A stretch of DNA of 49,204 bases from Craurococcus roseus. GTDB lineage: Bacteria > Pseudomonadota > Alphaproteobacteria > Acetobacterales > Acetobacteraceae. The stretch lies in assembly GCF_039523795.1 (NCBI RefSeq), contig NZ_BAAAFZ010000001.1, positions 1-49,204 on the forward strand. Direction: 5' to 3'. The number at the start of each line of letters is the position of its first letter. Within the stretch, counting starts at the first letter, position 1. Positions 1 to 8,121 of this stretch are shown one piece after another. The notes below the pieces were generated by a model. That model was given only the letters and a program-made list of their open reading frames with translations. It made no database searches and was not told the DNA's origin. Position numbers and translations under genes: made by a program.

Positions 1-232
1 TGGAGGGGTTTTCGATGGCGCCAGCGGCCGGGTTCGCGGAGGCGTTTGACTGATGGACGCGGGGACGCCGAGGCGGCCCTGTGCTGGCGGGGCGTCTTCG
101 GCGCGGAGTCGTGCCAGGCGGCGGGGGCGGCGCGGACGCGCACCGCGGCTCCGCGGCCATGAACCGAGGGCGGCGGGGCTGCGATGCGGCCTGGCCCCGT
201 GGAGGCCGGCCCGGAATCGCCTTCGTTGGCGT

Positions 233-583
233 TCACACGGCCGCTTTCGGGGCCGCGGTCCTCTCGTCGCCCGTGTTCGGCGTGCCGACGGGCTCGATGA
301 GCAGCAGATGAACCTCCTCCTCGGCGACGGGGCGGTGCTCGACGCCGCGCGGCACGACGTAGAGTTCGCCCGGCCCGAGCCGCACGTCGCCGCCGCGGAG
401 TTGGATGGTCAGCCGGCCCTTGAGCACGAGGAAGAGGTCGTCGGTGTCCGGGTGCGAGTGCCAGACGAACTCGCCCTTGGCCTTGACCACCATCACGTCG
501 TGGCCGTTGAAGGCCGCGACGGTCTTCGGGGACCATTGCTCGGAGAACGCGGCGAGCTTCGCTTCGAGGTTGACCTTGTGCAT
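233..583 (-). CDS. Cupin-domain protein (116 aa)
   Basis: Small single-domain cupin, probably a metal-binding beta-barrel protein; substrate unknown. The first cupin motif is GEFVWHSHPDTDDLFLVLKG (His42, His44, with Asp in the place of the usual Glu) and the second is GPGELYVVPRGVEH (His83). The barrel fills nearly the whole protein, as in stand-alone cupins of 110-120 residues. The ATG at 583 was chosen because it is preceded by AGAGGAG at a good distance and because the protein starts cleanly there; the reading frame stays open far upstream but without cupin features. It is transcribed divergently from the broken GH1 gene. No signal peptide is visible, so it is likely cytoplasmic. Family call is firm, function is not known. 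Confidence 0.85.
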   Translation of the reverse strand: MHKVNLEAKLAAFSEQWSPKTVAAFNGHDVMVVKAKGEFVWHSHPDTDDLFLVLKGRLTIQLRGGDVRLGPGELYVVPRGVEHRPVAEEEVHLLLIEPVGTPNTGDERTAAPKAAV

Positions 584-931
584 CGGCGTGGGGCTCCTCT
601 GTGCGCCGGATGGTGCCAAGCGGGAGCGCCGCGACCCGGCCCTGCCTCGCAGGCCCCCCATGCCGCATGGCGGGGAACGTTCAAAGCGGGCTTTGAAAAG
701 CGGGGCTGCGGCGGGCGCGCCGCCGCCGGGACACCGGGAGAAGCGCGGCGCTTCGGGGAGAGGACGCCGGGGCAATGGCACCAAGCGGGCCCGTGCGGAC
801 GCCCGCGGCCACGCCGCCCGCGCGGCCTGCCCGATGGCGCCTCGCCCGTCACGAAACCCCGGCGGCGTGCGCCCGTTCGCTGCGGCACACCCCCGGCATC
901 GGGGTCCGCACCGCCAGGGACCGCACCCGCC
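584..931. other. Intergenic region between divergent cupin and GH1 genes
   Basis: About 350 bases separating two divergent genes. It should hold both promoters. I see the cupin ribosome binding site at its left end but no convincing small gene, repeat or operator. Confidence 0.4.
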
Positions 932-2323
932 ATGCCGCCGACCCGGCGCGCCCTGATGGGCGCCCCCTTGGGCGTCGCCGCGCTCTCGGTCCCCGCCACC
1001 GCCGCCGGCTCGTTCCCGCCCGGTTTCTCCTGGGGCTTCGCCGCGTCCTCCGCGCAGACCGAGGGCGACGCGGGCTCGCGCGGGCGTTCGATCTGGGACG
1101 ACTTCGCCGAGCGCCCAGGCGCGATCCGCGACGGGTCGGCCCCGGCCGAAGGCACGGGCTTCGCACAGCGCTTCGCCGAGGATCTCGGCCTCGCTGCCGG
1201 GCGCGGCGGGGCCAATGCCTTCCGCTTCAGCATCGCTTGGCCGCGCGTGCAGCCCGAAGGCGTCGGCGCCCCGAATCCCACGGGCCTCGCCTTCTACGAC
1301 CGGCTGCTGGACGCGATGCTGGCGCGGGGCCTGGAGCCCTGGCCCACCCTCTACCATTGGGACCTGCCGAGCGCGTTGCAGGCGCGCGGCGGCTGGCCGG
1401 AGCGCGACACGGCGCACCGCTTCGCGGACTACGCGGCGTTCGTCGGCCGCCGCTTCGGCGACCGGCTGCGGCGCGCGCTGGTCCTCAACGAGGCGGAGGT
1501 CCACGCGATGGAAGGGCATGGGCAGGCGTCGCACGCGCCCGGCCTCGCCTCCCGCGGCGCGTTCTTCGCCGCCGCGCACCACCTCAACCTCGGCCAGGGC
1601 TTGGCCGTGCGGGCCTTGCGCGCGGAAGCGCCGCGCACCGCGCTCGGCAGCGCCATGTCGCTGCGGCCGGTGCAGCCGGCCCGGCCCGGCTAGGAAGCGG
1701 CGGCGGGGCGCCTGGACGCGCTGTCCAACCAGCTGTTCCTCGACCCGCCCTTCCGCGGCGGCCGCTACCCCGCCGCGCTGGAGGCCGAGTTGGCGCCTTG
1801 AGTGCGCGACGGCGACGCCGCGGTGATCGGCGAGCGGCACGACCTGCTGGGCGTCAACTACTACGCCCCGGCGACGGCCGCGGCGGGCGGCCCGTTCGGG
1901 GCGCGGTACGCGGACGACCCGGACGACCCGCCGCGCACCCTGATGGGCTTCGTCGTGAAGCCCGAGGCCCTCGCCACGCTGCTGCGCCGGCTGCGGGACG
2001 AGTACGGCAACCCGCCGGTCTGGATCACCGAGAACGGCGCCTCCTACGAGGACCCGCCGCCGGACGCGGCGGGGGTGATCCAGGACCCGGCGCGGCGGGC
2101 CTATCTGCGCGACCACCTGCTGGCCGCCTCGCGCGCCGCCGCCGAGGGCTGCGACCTGCGCGGCTACTTTTGTTGGACGCTCACGGACAACTGGGAATGG
2201 GACAAGGGCTACACCCAGCGCTTCGGCCTCGTCGCCGTGGACCGCGCCGCGGGCGGCCGGCGCTTGCCGAAGGCGAGCCTGGACGCGTTCGGGGCGTGGG
2301 CCAGGGCCAACCGATTGGCTTGA
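932..2323 (+). pseudogene. GH1 family beta-glucosidase, interrupted by two in-frame stops
   Basis: Conceptual translation from ATG 932 reads as a glycoside hydrolase family 1 protein of 463 codons. It has a Tat-like leader (TRRALMG followed by a hydrophobic stretch), the early SFPPGFSWGFAASSAQTEG motif, RFSIAWPRVQPEG, PTLYHWDLP, the acid/base region LNEAEVH (Glu187), LGVNYYAP, and the nucleophile motif WITENG (Glu367). Two stop codons lie in the same frame: TAG at 1691-1693 (codon 254) and TGA at 1799-1801 (codon 290). GH1 similarity continues without any shift across both. The first fits a GAG to TAG change and the second TGG to TGA. The acid/base motif is NEA rather than the usual NEP and the DHYHR region is degenerate. 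Either a recent pseudogene, sequencing errors in a draft assembly, or, less likely, read-through. Ends 13 bases before tRNA-Thr. Confidence 0.8.
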
Positions 2324-2336
2324 GGGTCGGGGCGTC

Positions 2337-2408
2337 TGCCGGGTGAGGGATTTGAACCCCCGACCTTCGGTTTACAAAACCGCTGCACTGCCGCTGTGCT
2401 AACCCGGC
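2337..2408 (-). tRNA. tRNA-Thr (anticodon TGT)
   Basis: Read on the minus strand the 72 bases fold as a tRNA: acceptor GCCGGGT pairs with ACCCGGC, the anticodon loop is TTTGTAA giving TGT, and the T arm is the typical GGTTCAAATCC. The discriminator base is A and CCA is not encoded (the next bases are GAC), so CCA would be added after transcription. Confidence 0.95.
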
Positions 2409-2769
2409 GCGCGGCCGGTTGTAGCACGCGGCCGGGCGCGGGAAAACGGACGGGAGGAGCCGGGAAAGACCGAGGACTCGCGGATCGGGCCCGGTTCTTG
2501 TTGGCCCTGGATTGCTGGGCTCCTCGCCAGCCAGTCGAGGGTTGAGGGTCGCTGTCCGCGCGGTTCGTGCCGGTGTTTGCGCCGACGACGCCCGTTCTGT
2601 ACTGCCGTTTTCGTGCCGCCCTTTGCGACCCCGGAGACAGGGGGGCGGCGTACCGGTGATGCGCGCCGGCACGGCAGCCCTACCCGCGGCCCAGCCATGG
2701 CGTGCCGACACGCGCAAGCCGACGGCGCGCCTGTGTTGGATCGGCCCGGCGAACGCCGCCCACGGCGTT
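2409..2769. other. Intergenic region upstream of tRNA-Thr
   Basis: About 360 bases between the tRNA gene and the 3' end of the SolA-like gene, both on the minus strand. It presumably carries the tRNA promoter. Open frames here look like chance products of high GC; I see no supportable gene or repeat. Confidence 0.4.
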
Positions 2770-3951
2770 TCAGAGCGGTTGGGGAGCGGCCGATGCGCGT
2801 TCCTGGCCCCCGTGCCGGCCGAAGCGCCCAAGGCGTAGGAAGCCTATGTCGTGCTCCGTCGCGCCGTCGCCGGTGGCGAGGTCGGCCACGGTCTCGCCCA
2901 CGACGGGGCAGAACTTGTAGCCGTGCCCCGAGCAGGGCGAGGCCAGCACCACCTGCGGGAAACCGGGGTGCCGGTCGAGGACGAAGTGCTCGTCCGGCGT
3001 GTTGGTGAACAGGCAGGCCCTCAGCGCCATGGTCGCGCCGGCGCCGCCCGGGAAGTACCGCTCCGCGAAGGCGCGCAACAGGCGCTCGTCCTCCGCGTCC
3101 ACCTCGCGCCGCGCCGCCTCGGCCGGGCCGCGCTCGCCGCGGTGGCCGTAGCGGCCGAATTTGAAGCCCGGCACCTCCCATTCGGGCAGGCCGTAGTACC
3201 GCCCCTCCCCAACCTTCAGGTTGAACACCGGGAAGCGCTCCGGCGCGAACAGCCCGGGTTCCTTGGGCCGCAACCAGGCGAGCACCTGCCGCTCCGGCAC
3301 CGCCAAGCCGCCCGCGAGCGGCGGCGCGAGGTCGGCCATCCAGGCGCCGGCCGCCAGCACCAAACGCCCGGCCTCGTGGCGGCCCTTGTCCGTCGTGACC
3401 GTGACGCCCTCGCCGCCCCCGCGCGCTTCCCAGCCCAGCACCCGCTCCCGCGCCCGGATGTCGGCGCCGGCGGCCATGGCGGCGTTCGCGTGCGCGACGA
3501 TCGCCCGCTCGCTCAGCACGAAGCCGCCTTCGGGCTGGAACACGGCGCGGTGCGCGGGCGGCAGGCGGTAGCCGGGCCAGCGGGCGTTCACCTCCGCGCC
3601 CGTCAGCGCCTCGTGCGGCAGGCCGTGGAGGCGGGCGGAGGCCAGGGCGCCGTTGAAGATGGCGCCGTCCTCCGGGCCGGCGTCCACGGAGCCGGTGATC
3701 ACCAGCAGCCGCTCGCCGGACGCCGCCTCCAGCTCGCGCCACAACGCGTAGGCGCGGCGGAGCAGGGGCACATAGGCCGGGGCCTCGTAGTAGGGCAAGC
3801 GGATGATGCGGGTGACGCCGTGCGATGAGCCCATCGCGTGCGGGATGTCGAAGCGCTCCAGCCCGAGCACCCGCAGCCCGCGCCGGGCCAGGTGCCAGCA
3901 GGCGGCGCTCCCCATCCCGCCCACGCCCGCCACGATCACGTCGAAAGCCAT
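2770..3951 (-). CDS. solA: N-methyl-L-tryptophan oxidase / monomeric sarcosine oxidase family (393 aa)
   Basis: FAD-dependent amine oxidase of the MSOX/SolA family, which oxidatively demethylates N-methyl amino acids to give formaldehyde, H2O2 and the free amino acid. The N-terminus has the dinucleotide-binding fold VAGVGGMGSAACWHLARRG (Gly9, Gly11, Gly14) followed by the acidic LGLERFD. Cys313 in RACLFTNTPDEHF is at the position of the family's covalent flavin attachment, and the SPCSGHGYKFCPVVGE motif near the C-terminus is diagnostic. Length 393 against about 370-390 for the family, with a short non-conserved tail. ATG start at 3951 begins directly at the Rossmann strand. Cytoplasmic. Whether sarcosine or N-methyltryptophan is the substrate cannot be told from sequence. 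Confidence 0.88.
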   Translation of the reverse strand: MAFDVIVAGVGGMGSAACWHLARRGLRVLGLERFDIPHAMGSSHGVTRIIRLPYYEAPAYVPLLRRAYALWRELEAASGERLLVITGSVDAGPEDGAIFNGALASARLHGLPHEALTGAEVNARWPGYRLPPAHRAVFQPEGGFVLSERAIVAHANAAMAAGADIRARERVLGWEARGGGEGVTVTTDKGRHEAGRLVLAAGAWMADLAPPLAGGLAVPERQVLAWLRPKEPGLFAPERFPVFNLKVGEGRYYGLPEWEVPGFKFGRYGHRGERGPAEAARREVDAEDERLLRAFAERYFPGGAGATMALRACLFTNTPDEHFVLDRHPGFPQVVLASPCSGHGYKFCPVVGETVADLATGDGATEHDIGFLRLGRFGRHGGQERASAAPQPL

Positions 3952-4011
3952 GGTCTCGCTGGCCCCCCCCGCGCCGCTTAAGCCGCGCCGCCGCCCCGTC
4001 CGGCCCGGTCG

Positions 4012-4218
4012 TCAGCCGACTTCGATCTCGTCCTCGACCTCGTGCGCGAGGCCGACCTCCCCGATGGTGAGCACCACCTTCGCCTTGACCTTGCCGCCGG
4101 CGGGGAGCCGCCCCGCCTTGATGGCCTCGCGGACGGCGTTTTCGATCTCCCGCTGCGAGGTCACGCCGACCACCTTCAGGAACTTGCGCACCGACATGTT
4201 GAAGCGGTCTTCGTCCAC
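4012..4218 (-). CDS. DUF6494 family small protein (68 aa)
   Basis: Small protein matching the DUF6494 pattern: DRFNMSVRKFLKVVGVTSQREIENAVREAI followed by a beta-rich half ending VLTIGEVGLAHEVEDEIEVG. The function of the family is unknown. The start is a GTG at 4218, chosen because GGAGGAGG precedes it by about six bases; no ATG is available before the conserved FNMS segment. No signal peptide or membrane segment. It lies between the SolA-like gene (same strand) and a divergent small gene. Confidence 0.85.
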   Translation of the reverse strand: MDEDRFNMSVRKFLKVVGVTSQREIENAVREAIKAGRLPAGGKVKAKVVLTIGEVGLAHEVEDEIEVG

Positions 4219-4401
4219 GGGCCCCTCCTCCGCCGCTGCGGCGGGCGATGAAAGGCCCCGCCGGTCCGGGAAACTTTGCGGGCCGGGCCGCGCGACGCAA
4301 AGCCCCAACGGGCGGTTCCCCGCCCGGTCGACACTCAAGGACGCTTGTGCGGCGGCCGGGAACAGGGCACGGTGCGACATCACGAAAACGTGAGGGCACA
4401 C

Positions 4402-4662
4402 ATGCAGACCCCGACCGCCGCCGCCAACGACGCCGCAGTTCCCGGCGAGCGGGACTTCGCCGGGCTCGACTTGGCCTTTCCCGAGCGGGCGCGCCCGGCC
4501 GGCCACGCCCTGGCCGACCTCGTGTTCCAACTCTTGCTGGACCAAGCGGAGCGGGGCGGGGCGGCCGTGGTCCAGCAAGGGCCTGGGCTCGACCGGGTGT
4601 GCGTCGTCGGCCGCTTCGACCTGGAAGAGCTCGCGGCCGACCTTGAAACCTTCTTCGACTGA
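4402..4662 (+). CDS. Hypothetical protein (86 aa)
   Basis: Short reading frame with strong G/C third positions and a plausible GAGGG ribosome binding site just before ATG 4402. The product has an acidic C-terminus (FDLEELAADLETFFD) and a central predicted helix (HALADLVFQLLLDQAERGGAAVV). I recognise no family. No leader or membrane segment. It is divergent from the DUF6494 gene and followed on the same strand by another small hypothetical gene. Confidence 0.5.
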   Translation: MQTPTAAANDAAVPGERDFAGLDLAFPERARPAGHALADLVFQLLLDQAERGGAAVVQQGPGLDRVCVVGRFDLEELAADLETFFD

Positions 4663-4845
4663 GCCGGCGGCGGCGGACGTGGGGCGCGCCCTGGGGCGCC
4701 ACGCGGACGAGCGCCGTGCGGACCGTGGCGGCCCCGGAGCTCCGTCGGCCTGTCCAGGAAGCGGCCGTCCAGCCAAGCGCGGATGGCATCGGCACCCGCC
4801 CCGGCCGGCGCACCGCCGCCCGAGGCGGGCCAAGGGGATGACGCC

Positions 4846-5166
4846 GTGAGCGCGACCGCCGGCCGGGATGGCGCCGAACGGGCCGGCAGCGTCACCGACG
4901 CCGACCGGCTGACGGCCCTGCGCTTCGCCATCGGCCGCCCCGGATGGCGGGTGGAGGCGCTGACCACGGCGCGCGGCGAAGCCTTCCTCCGCATCACCAC
5001 GACCGATCAGGGCACCGGCGCCGTGCGCGCTTGGAGCGTGACGCGGACCCGCGAGGGGCTCTTGGTCGGCGACGGGACCTCCGGCGAGCGCCTCCTGGCC
5101 GTGCCGGCCATGCGGGAAGCGTTGGTGGAGATCTGGGAGGCCACGGTCGGCGCCGCCGCCGATTGA
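4846..5166 (+). CDS. Hypothetical protein (106 aa)
   Basis: Small soluble protein of unknown family. The middle section (LRFAIGRPGWRVEALTTARGEAFLRITTTDQGTGAVRAWSVTRTREGLLVGD) alternates in the way of an antiparallel beta sheet and the end (MREALVEIWEATVG) is helical. GTG 4846 was chosen because AAGGGG lies about eight bases upstream; an upstream in-frame ATG at 4783 would add 21 low-complexity residues and lacks a ribosome binding site. It converges with the FAD oxidase gene. Confidence 0.5.
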   Translation: MSATAGRDGAERAGSVTDADRLTALRFAIGRPGWRVEALTTARGEAFLRITTTDQGTGAVRAWSVTRTREGLLVGDGTSGERLLAVPAMREALVEIWEATVGAAAD

Positions 5167-5202
5167 CGGTCCAGGTGGCGGGGCGGCGCCTCGGGCCGGT
5201 GC

Positions 5203-5225
5203 CCGCCCCTTGCGGCGGGGGGCGG
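5203..5225. terminator. Possible bidirectional hairpin between convergent genes
   Basis: CCGCCCC (5203-5209) can pair with GGGGCGG (5219-5225) around a 9-base loop, in the 108-base gap between two convergent genes. Position suggests termination for both, but no T tract follows, so this is tentative. Confidence 0.3.
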
Positions 5226-5274
5226 CCGTTCGGGAACAGGGTGGTGGCCCCCCCCTTGCGCCGGGCGCCCCGGT

Positions 5275-6609
5275 TCACACGCCGCGGGCGCCCGCGGCGT
5301 GGGCCAAGCGCGCCCCTGCCTCGTAGGCGGCTTCGCGCGCGCGGCGGAACGGCACCGAGCGCGGGTCGGTGGCCGGCAGCGGCAGGTCCGCCTCGCGCAG
5401 CGCGCCGAGGACGTGCTCCGCGAGGACGCGGCCGAAGGCAGTGCCCGGCCCGATGCCCCGGCCGTTGTAGCCGCTGAATCCGACGACGTTAGGGGCCAAG
5501 CGGTGGAAGCGGGGTAGGTCGTCGGCCGTCATGCCGATGTGCCCGTACCAGCCCGCCTCGAAGGGCGCGTCCCCCGCCTGCGGGAAGAGCCGCCGCAGCA
5601 CGCGCCGCGCCCAGGCTTCGTGGACGCCCGCGCCGGCGCCCCGGAGCGCGCCCACGCTCCCCACCACCAAACGCCCTGAGCGGTCCATGCGGAAGGAGCT
5701 GAGGACCCGCCGCGTGTCCCACGCGCCTTCGCGGCCTGGCAGCACCGATGCCCGGGCGTTGTGGCCGAGCGGCGCCGTGGCGAAGTTGAAGTAGGGGAGT
5801 CGGACGATCTCCTCCCGAACCGCCGGCCAGGGCGCGGAGGTGTAGGCGTTAGTGGCGACGACCACCCAATCCGCCGTGACGGAACCGCCGGGTCCCGAAA
5901 CGCGCCACGCCCCTCCGCCCGCCGCGCGCTCGCACCCGGACACCGGGCTCGCGGTGAAGACGCGCGCCCCGGCATCGAGCGCCGCCCGGGCGAGTCCGCG
6001 GGCGTAGGCGAGCGGCTGGACGGTCCCGGCGCGCGCGTCGAACAGCGACCCGGCGTAGGCGCCGGACCCGACGCGCGCCGCCGTCTCCGCCGCCCCGAGC
6101 AGCCGCACCGGCGCGCCGCGCGCGGCCCACTGCGCCGCGCGCCCCTCTATGTCGCGCAGCCCCTTGGCGCCGGCCGCGCAATGGAGGGTGCCGGCGCGCT
6201 CCGCCTCGCACTCGATCCCGCACCGCTCGACGAGGTCGAAGACGAGGCGCGGCGAGTCGCCGAGCAGGCCGAGGAGGCGCCCGCCGTACTCCTCGCCCAG
6301 GCGTGCCACGACGTCGTCCGGCGGCAGCCAGAGCCCGGCGTTGACGAGCCCGACGTTGCGGCCGGAGCCGCCGAAGCCGACCGCGGCGCCTTCCAGCACG
6401 GCGACGCGGCAACCGGCCTCGGCGAGCCGCAAGGCGGCGGAAAGGCCGGTGTAGCCCGCGCCGACCACCACGGCGTCCGCGCGCAGGTCGCCTTCCAACG
6501 CCGGCGTTTCGGGGGCGGGCGGGGCGGTCCTGTCCCAAAGGCCGTGGGAGCGCGGGTCCGAGGCCGTGGACGGCGGCGCGGCGCGGCGACGGTCGGCTGC
6601 GGTGGCCAA
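5275..6609 (-). CDS. FAD-dependent oxidoreductase, PuuB/DadA-like
   Basis: Amine or amino-acid oxidase of the DAO superfamily. It carries the FAD-binding motif DAVVVGAGYTGLSAALRLAEAGCRVAVLEG, then GFGGSGRNVGLVNAGLW, which is typical of gamma-glutamylputrescine-oxidase-like proteins, and a C-terminal flavin-contact segment GFSGYNGRGIGPGTAFGRVLAEHVLG. The substrate is not determined. A TTG at 6609 with GGGAGG about six bases upstream is the preferred start because it places about 17 residues before the conserved DPRSHGLWDRTAPP. An alternative GTG at 6705 overlaps the stop of the preceding gene (GTGA) and would add 32 low-complexity residues. Either way it is co-transcribed with the ornithine-cyclodeaminase-like gene, which suggests one amine or imino-acid catabolic unit. 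Confidence 0.85.
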   Translation of the reverse strand: MATAADRRRAAPPSTASDPRSHGLWDRTAPPAPETPALEGDLRADAVVVGAGYTGLSAALRLAEAGCRVAVLEGAAVGFGGSGRNVGLVNAGLWLPPDDVVARLGEEYGGRLLGLLGDSPRLVFDLVERCGIECEAERAGTLHCAAGAKGLRDIEGRAAQWAARGAPVRLLGAAETAARVGSGAYAGSLFDARAGTVQPLAYARGLARAALDAGARVFTASPVSGCERAAGGGAWRVSGPGGSVTADWVVVATNAYTSAPWPAVREEIVRLPYFNFATAPLGHNARASVLPGREGAWDTRRVLSSFRMDRSGRLVVGSVGALRGAGAGVHEAWARRVLRRLFPQAGDAPFEAGWYGHIGMTADDLPRFHRLAPNVVGFSGYNGRGIGPGTAFGRVLAEHVLGALREADLPLPATDPRSVPFRRAREAAYEAGARLAHAAGARGV

Positions 6610-6701
6610 GGGCTGCCTCCCGGAGGCGTTTCCCAACGCCGGGACGCGGCGCCTCAAGCCGGTCCGCCCGGGCGGCCCCTGGCGCGGGTTGCCTCCACTG
6701 G

Positions 6702-7619
6702 TCACCCGGAGCGCGGGGCGGGGTCGCCGCCGGCCACGGCGAGCGCGGCGGCCGCTAAGTCGGACAAGGCGGTGCCGACCGACTTGAACAGCGTCACCTC
6801 GTCAGCGGCGCGCCGGCCCGCCTCGCCGCGGCAGAGCGCCGCTAGCGTGCCCCGCACAAGCGACCCGGCCGGCAACTCGCCGCAGGTGCCGATGGCCGCC
6901 TCCGTGTCCACGAACACCGCCGCCCGCGCGACGGCTTCGCCGTCGGCCTCCCGCATGGCCGCCGTGAACGCGCCCACGAGGTCCAGGTGCTGCCCGGGAC
7001 GCAGCCAAGCGCCGCGGAGGACGGGTTCGCGCGCCAGCGTGGCGCAGCTCAGGACGTCCGCGCGCCGCGACGCCGCTTCCAGGTCGCGCACGGCCGAGGC
7101 CCGGAAACCGGAGGCGTCGAGCTCGCGCGCCAACGCTTTCGCGCTGGCCCCGCTCGGGCTCCAGACCTCCACCTGCGCGAGGCCCGGCAGCGCCGACCGC
7201 ATGGCGAACGGCAGGAGCCGGCCCACGCGCCCGGCGCCGCACAGCAGCATGCGAGACGCCCCCGCTGGGGCGAGCAGGGAGGCGGCAAGGGCGCTCACCG
7301 CCGCCGTTCGCCGGGCCGTCAACTCGTCCCCGTCCAGGAGGGCTGCGGGCCGCCCGGTGGCGGACTCCTGCAGCACGTAGAGCGCGTGCACGGCCGGCAG
7401 CCCGGCGCCCGCGTTCGCCGGGTGGACGGTGACGACCTTGGTGCCGAGCCAAGCCGCGTCCCAGGCCGGTTTGAGGAGGAGCGTGGCGCCGCCGGGCAGC
7501 GCGTGCACGTGCCGGTCCGGCACCTCGGCCGCGCCGGCCGCGAAGCCGGCGCGCAGGGCCGCGACCAGGGCCGGAAAGGGCAGGGCCGCGGCCGTTTCCG
7601 CGGCGCCGAAAACTCTCAC
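6702..7619 (-). CDS. Ornithine cyclodeaminase / mu-crystallin family protein (305 aa)
   Basis: NAD(P)-dependent enzyme of the ornithine cyclodeaminase family, whose members include cyclodeaminases and ketimine (delta-1-pyrroline or piperideine carboxylate) reductases. Visible marks are LLLKPAWDAAWLGTKVVTVHPANAGAGLPAVHALYVLQ with the substrate-site Lys, the ALLDGDELTARRTAAVSALAA segment, and the nucleotide-binding MLLCGAGRVGRLLPFAM followed by VEVWSPS. It ends with DEVTLFKSVGTALSDLAAA, the usual family ending. Start GTG 7619 gives the usual length of about 305 residues; the ribosome binding site is weak. Its stop overlaps the alternative start of the flavin oxidase by GTGA. In context it may reduce or process the imino acid made by the neighbouring oxidase, but this is inference. 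Confidence 0.82.
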   Translation of the reverse strand: MRVFGAAETAAALPFPALVAALRAGFAAGAAEVPDRHVHALPGGATLLLKPAWDAAWLGTKVVTVHPANAGAGLPAVHALYVLQESATGRPAALLDGDELTARRTAAVSALAASLLAPAGASRMLLCGAGRVGRLLPFAMRSALPGLAQVEVWSPSGASAKALARELDASGFRASAVRDLEAASRRADVLSCATLAREPVLRGAWLRPGQHLDLVGAFTAAMREADGEAVARAAVFVDTEAAIGTCGELPAGSLVRGTLAALCRGEAGRRAADEVTLFKSVGTALSDLAAAALAVAGGDPAPRSG

Positions 7620-8121
7620 GTCCCGGCCCGTCCGGCCGCTCTCACCGCCGTGGGGGGCGGCAGCGGACCGTGCGGCGCGCCGCAGGCACCCGCCGTTGGC
7701 CGCGCGCTGGCCCGGGCCGTGACCGCCCCGGACCGGCTCCTCGCCGAGCCCCCTCCCCCTCGTCCCATGGCGCCCTCCCGCCCCGAACCCGCTCGACCGG
7801 CGACGGCGCGGCGGCGACCGCCTTCGGTTCCCCCAGAACCGCGCGCCGCGCACCCAGGGGGCCTGCACGGGCCGAGGCCGATGGGATGTGGCCAACCCGG
7901 CGGCCGCAGCCGCCGCCGCGCGCTCCCGATGTACCGCAAGGAGCGGAATCGGGGAGGAGGGTGCGGCCATGCGCACCGGCCGCAACGGTCTCGGCGTGCG
8001 GCGCACCCAGTTCGCCCACCGCTCCGTCCCCATGAGCGGAACGGCGACTCGGGACACGCGGCCGGGCCCGCCCGGTCCGGCGCCGTCCCGGGGCGATCCG
8101 AGTTCGCCCACGGCCGGCGCA
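7620..8121. other. Intergenic region, about 500 bases, no gene seen
   Basis: Separates the cyclodeaminase-like gene from the 3' end of the efflux operon, both on the minus strand. It should hold the promoter of the amine operon. Frames open here on both strands are arginine/proline/glycine-rich and look non-coding. An 11-base sequence (AGTTCGCCCAC) occurs twice about 90 bases apart, too short to interpret. Confidence 0.35.

Noticed and set aside
2..49. Possible 3' end of a gene at the left edge (...GGVFDGASGRVRGGV, stop at 47-49)
   Set aside because: Only 15 codons, third-position bias is weak, and no family can be assigned.
2323..2408. Integration of the GH1/cupin segment at the tRNA-Thr 3' end
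   Set aside because: No second copy of the tRNA 3' end and no integrase in the window, so there is no evidence for an attachment site.
8008..8114. Direct repeat AGTTCGCCCAC in the gap before the efflux operon end
   Set aside because: Eleven bases twice in about 100 of skewed composition; not distinguishable from chance.
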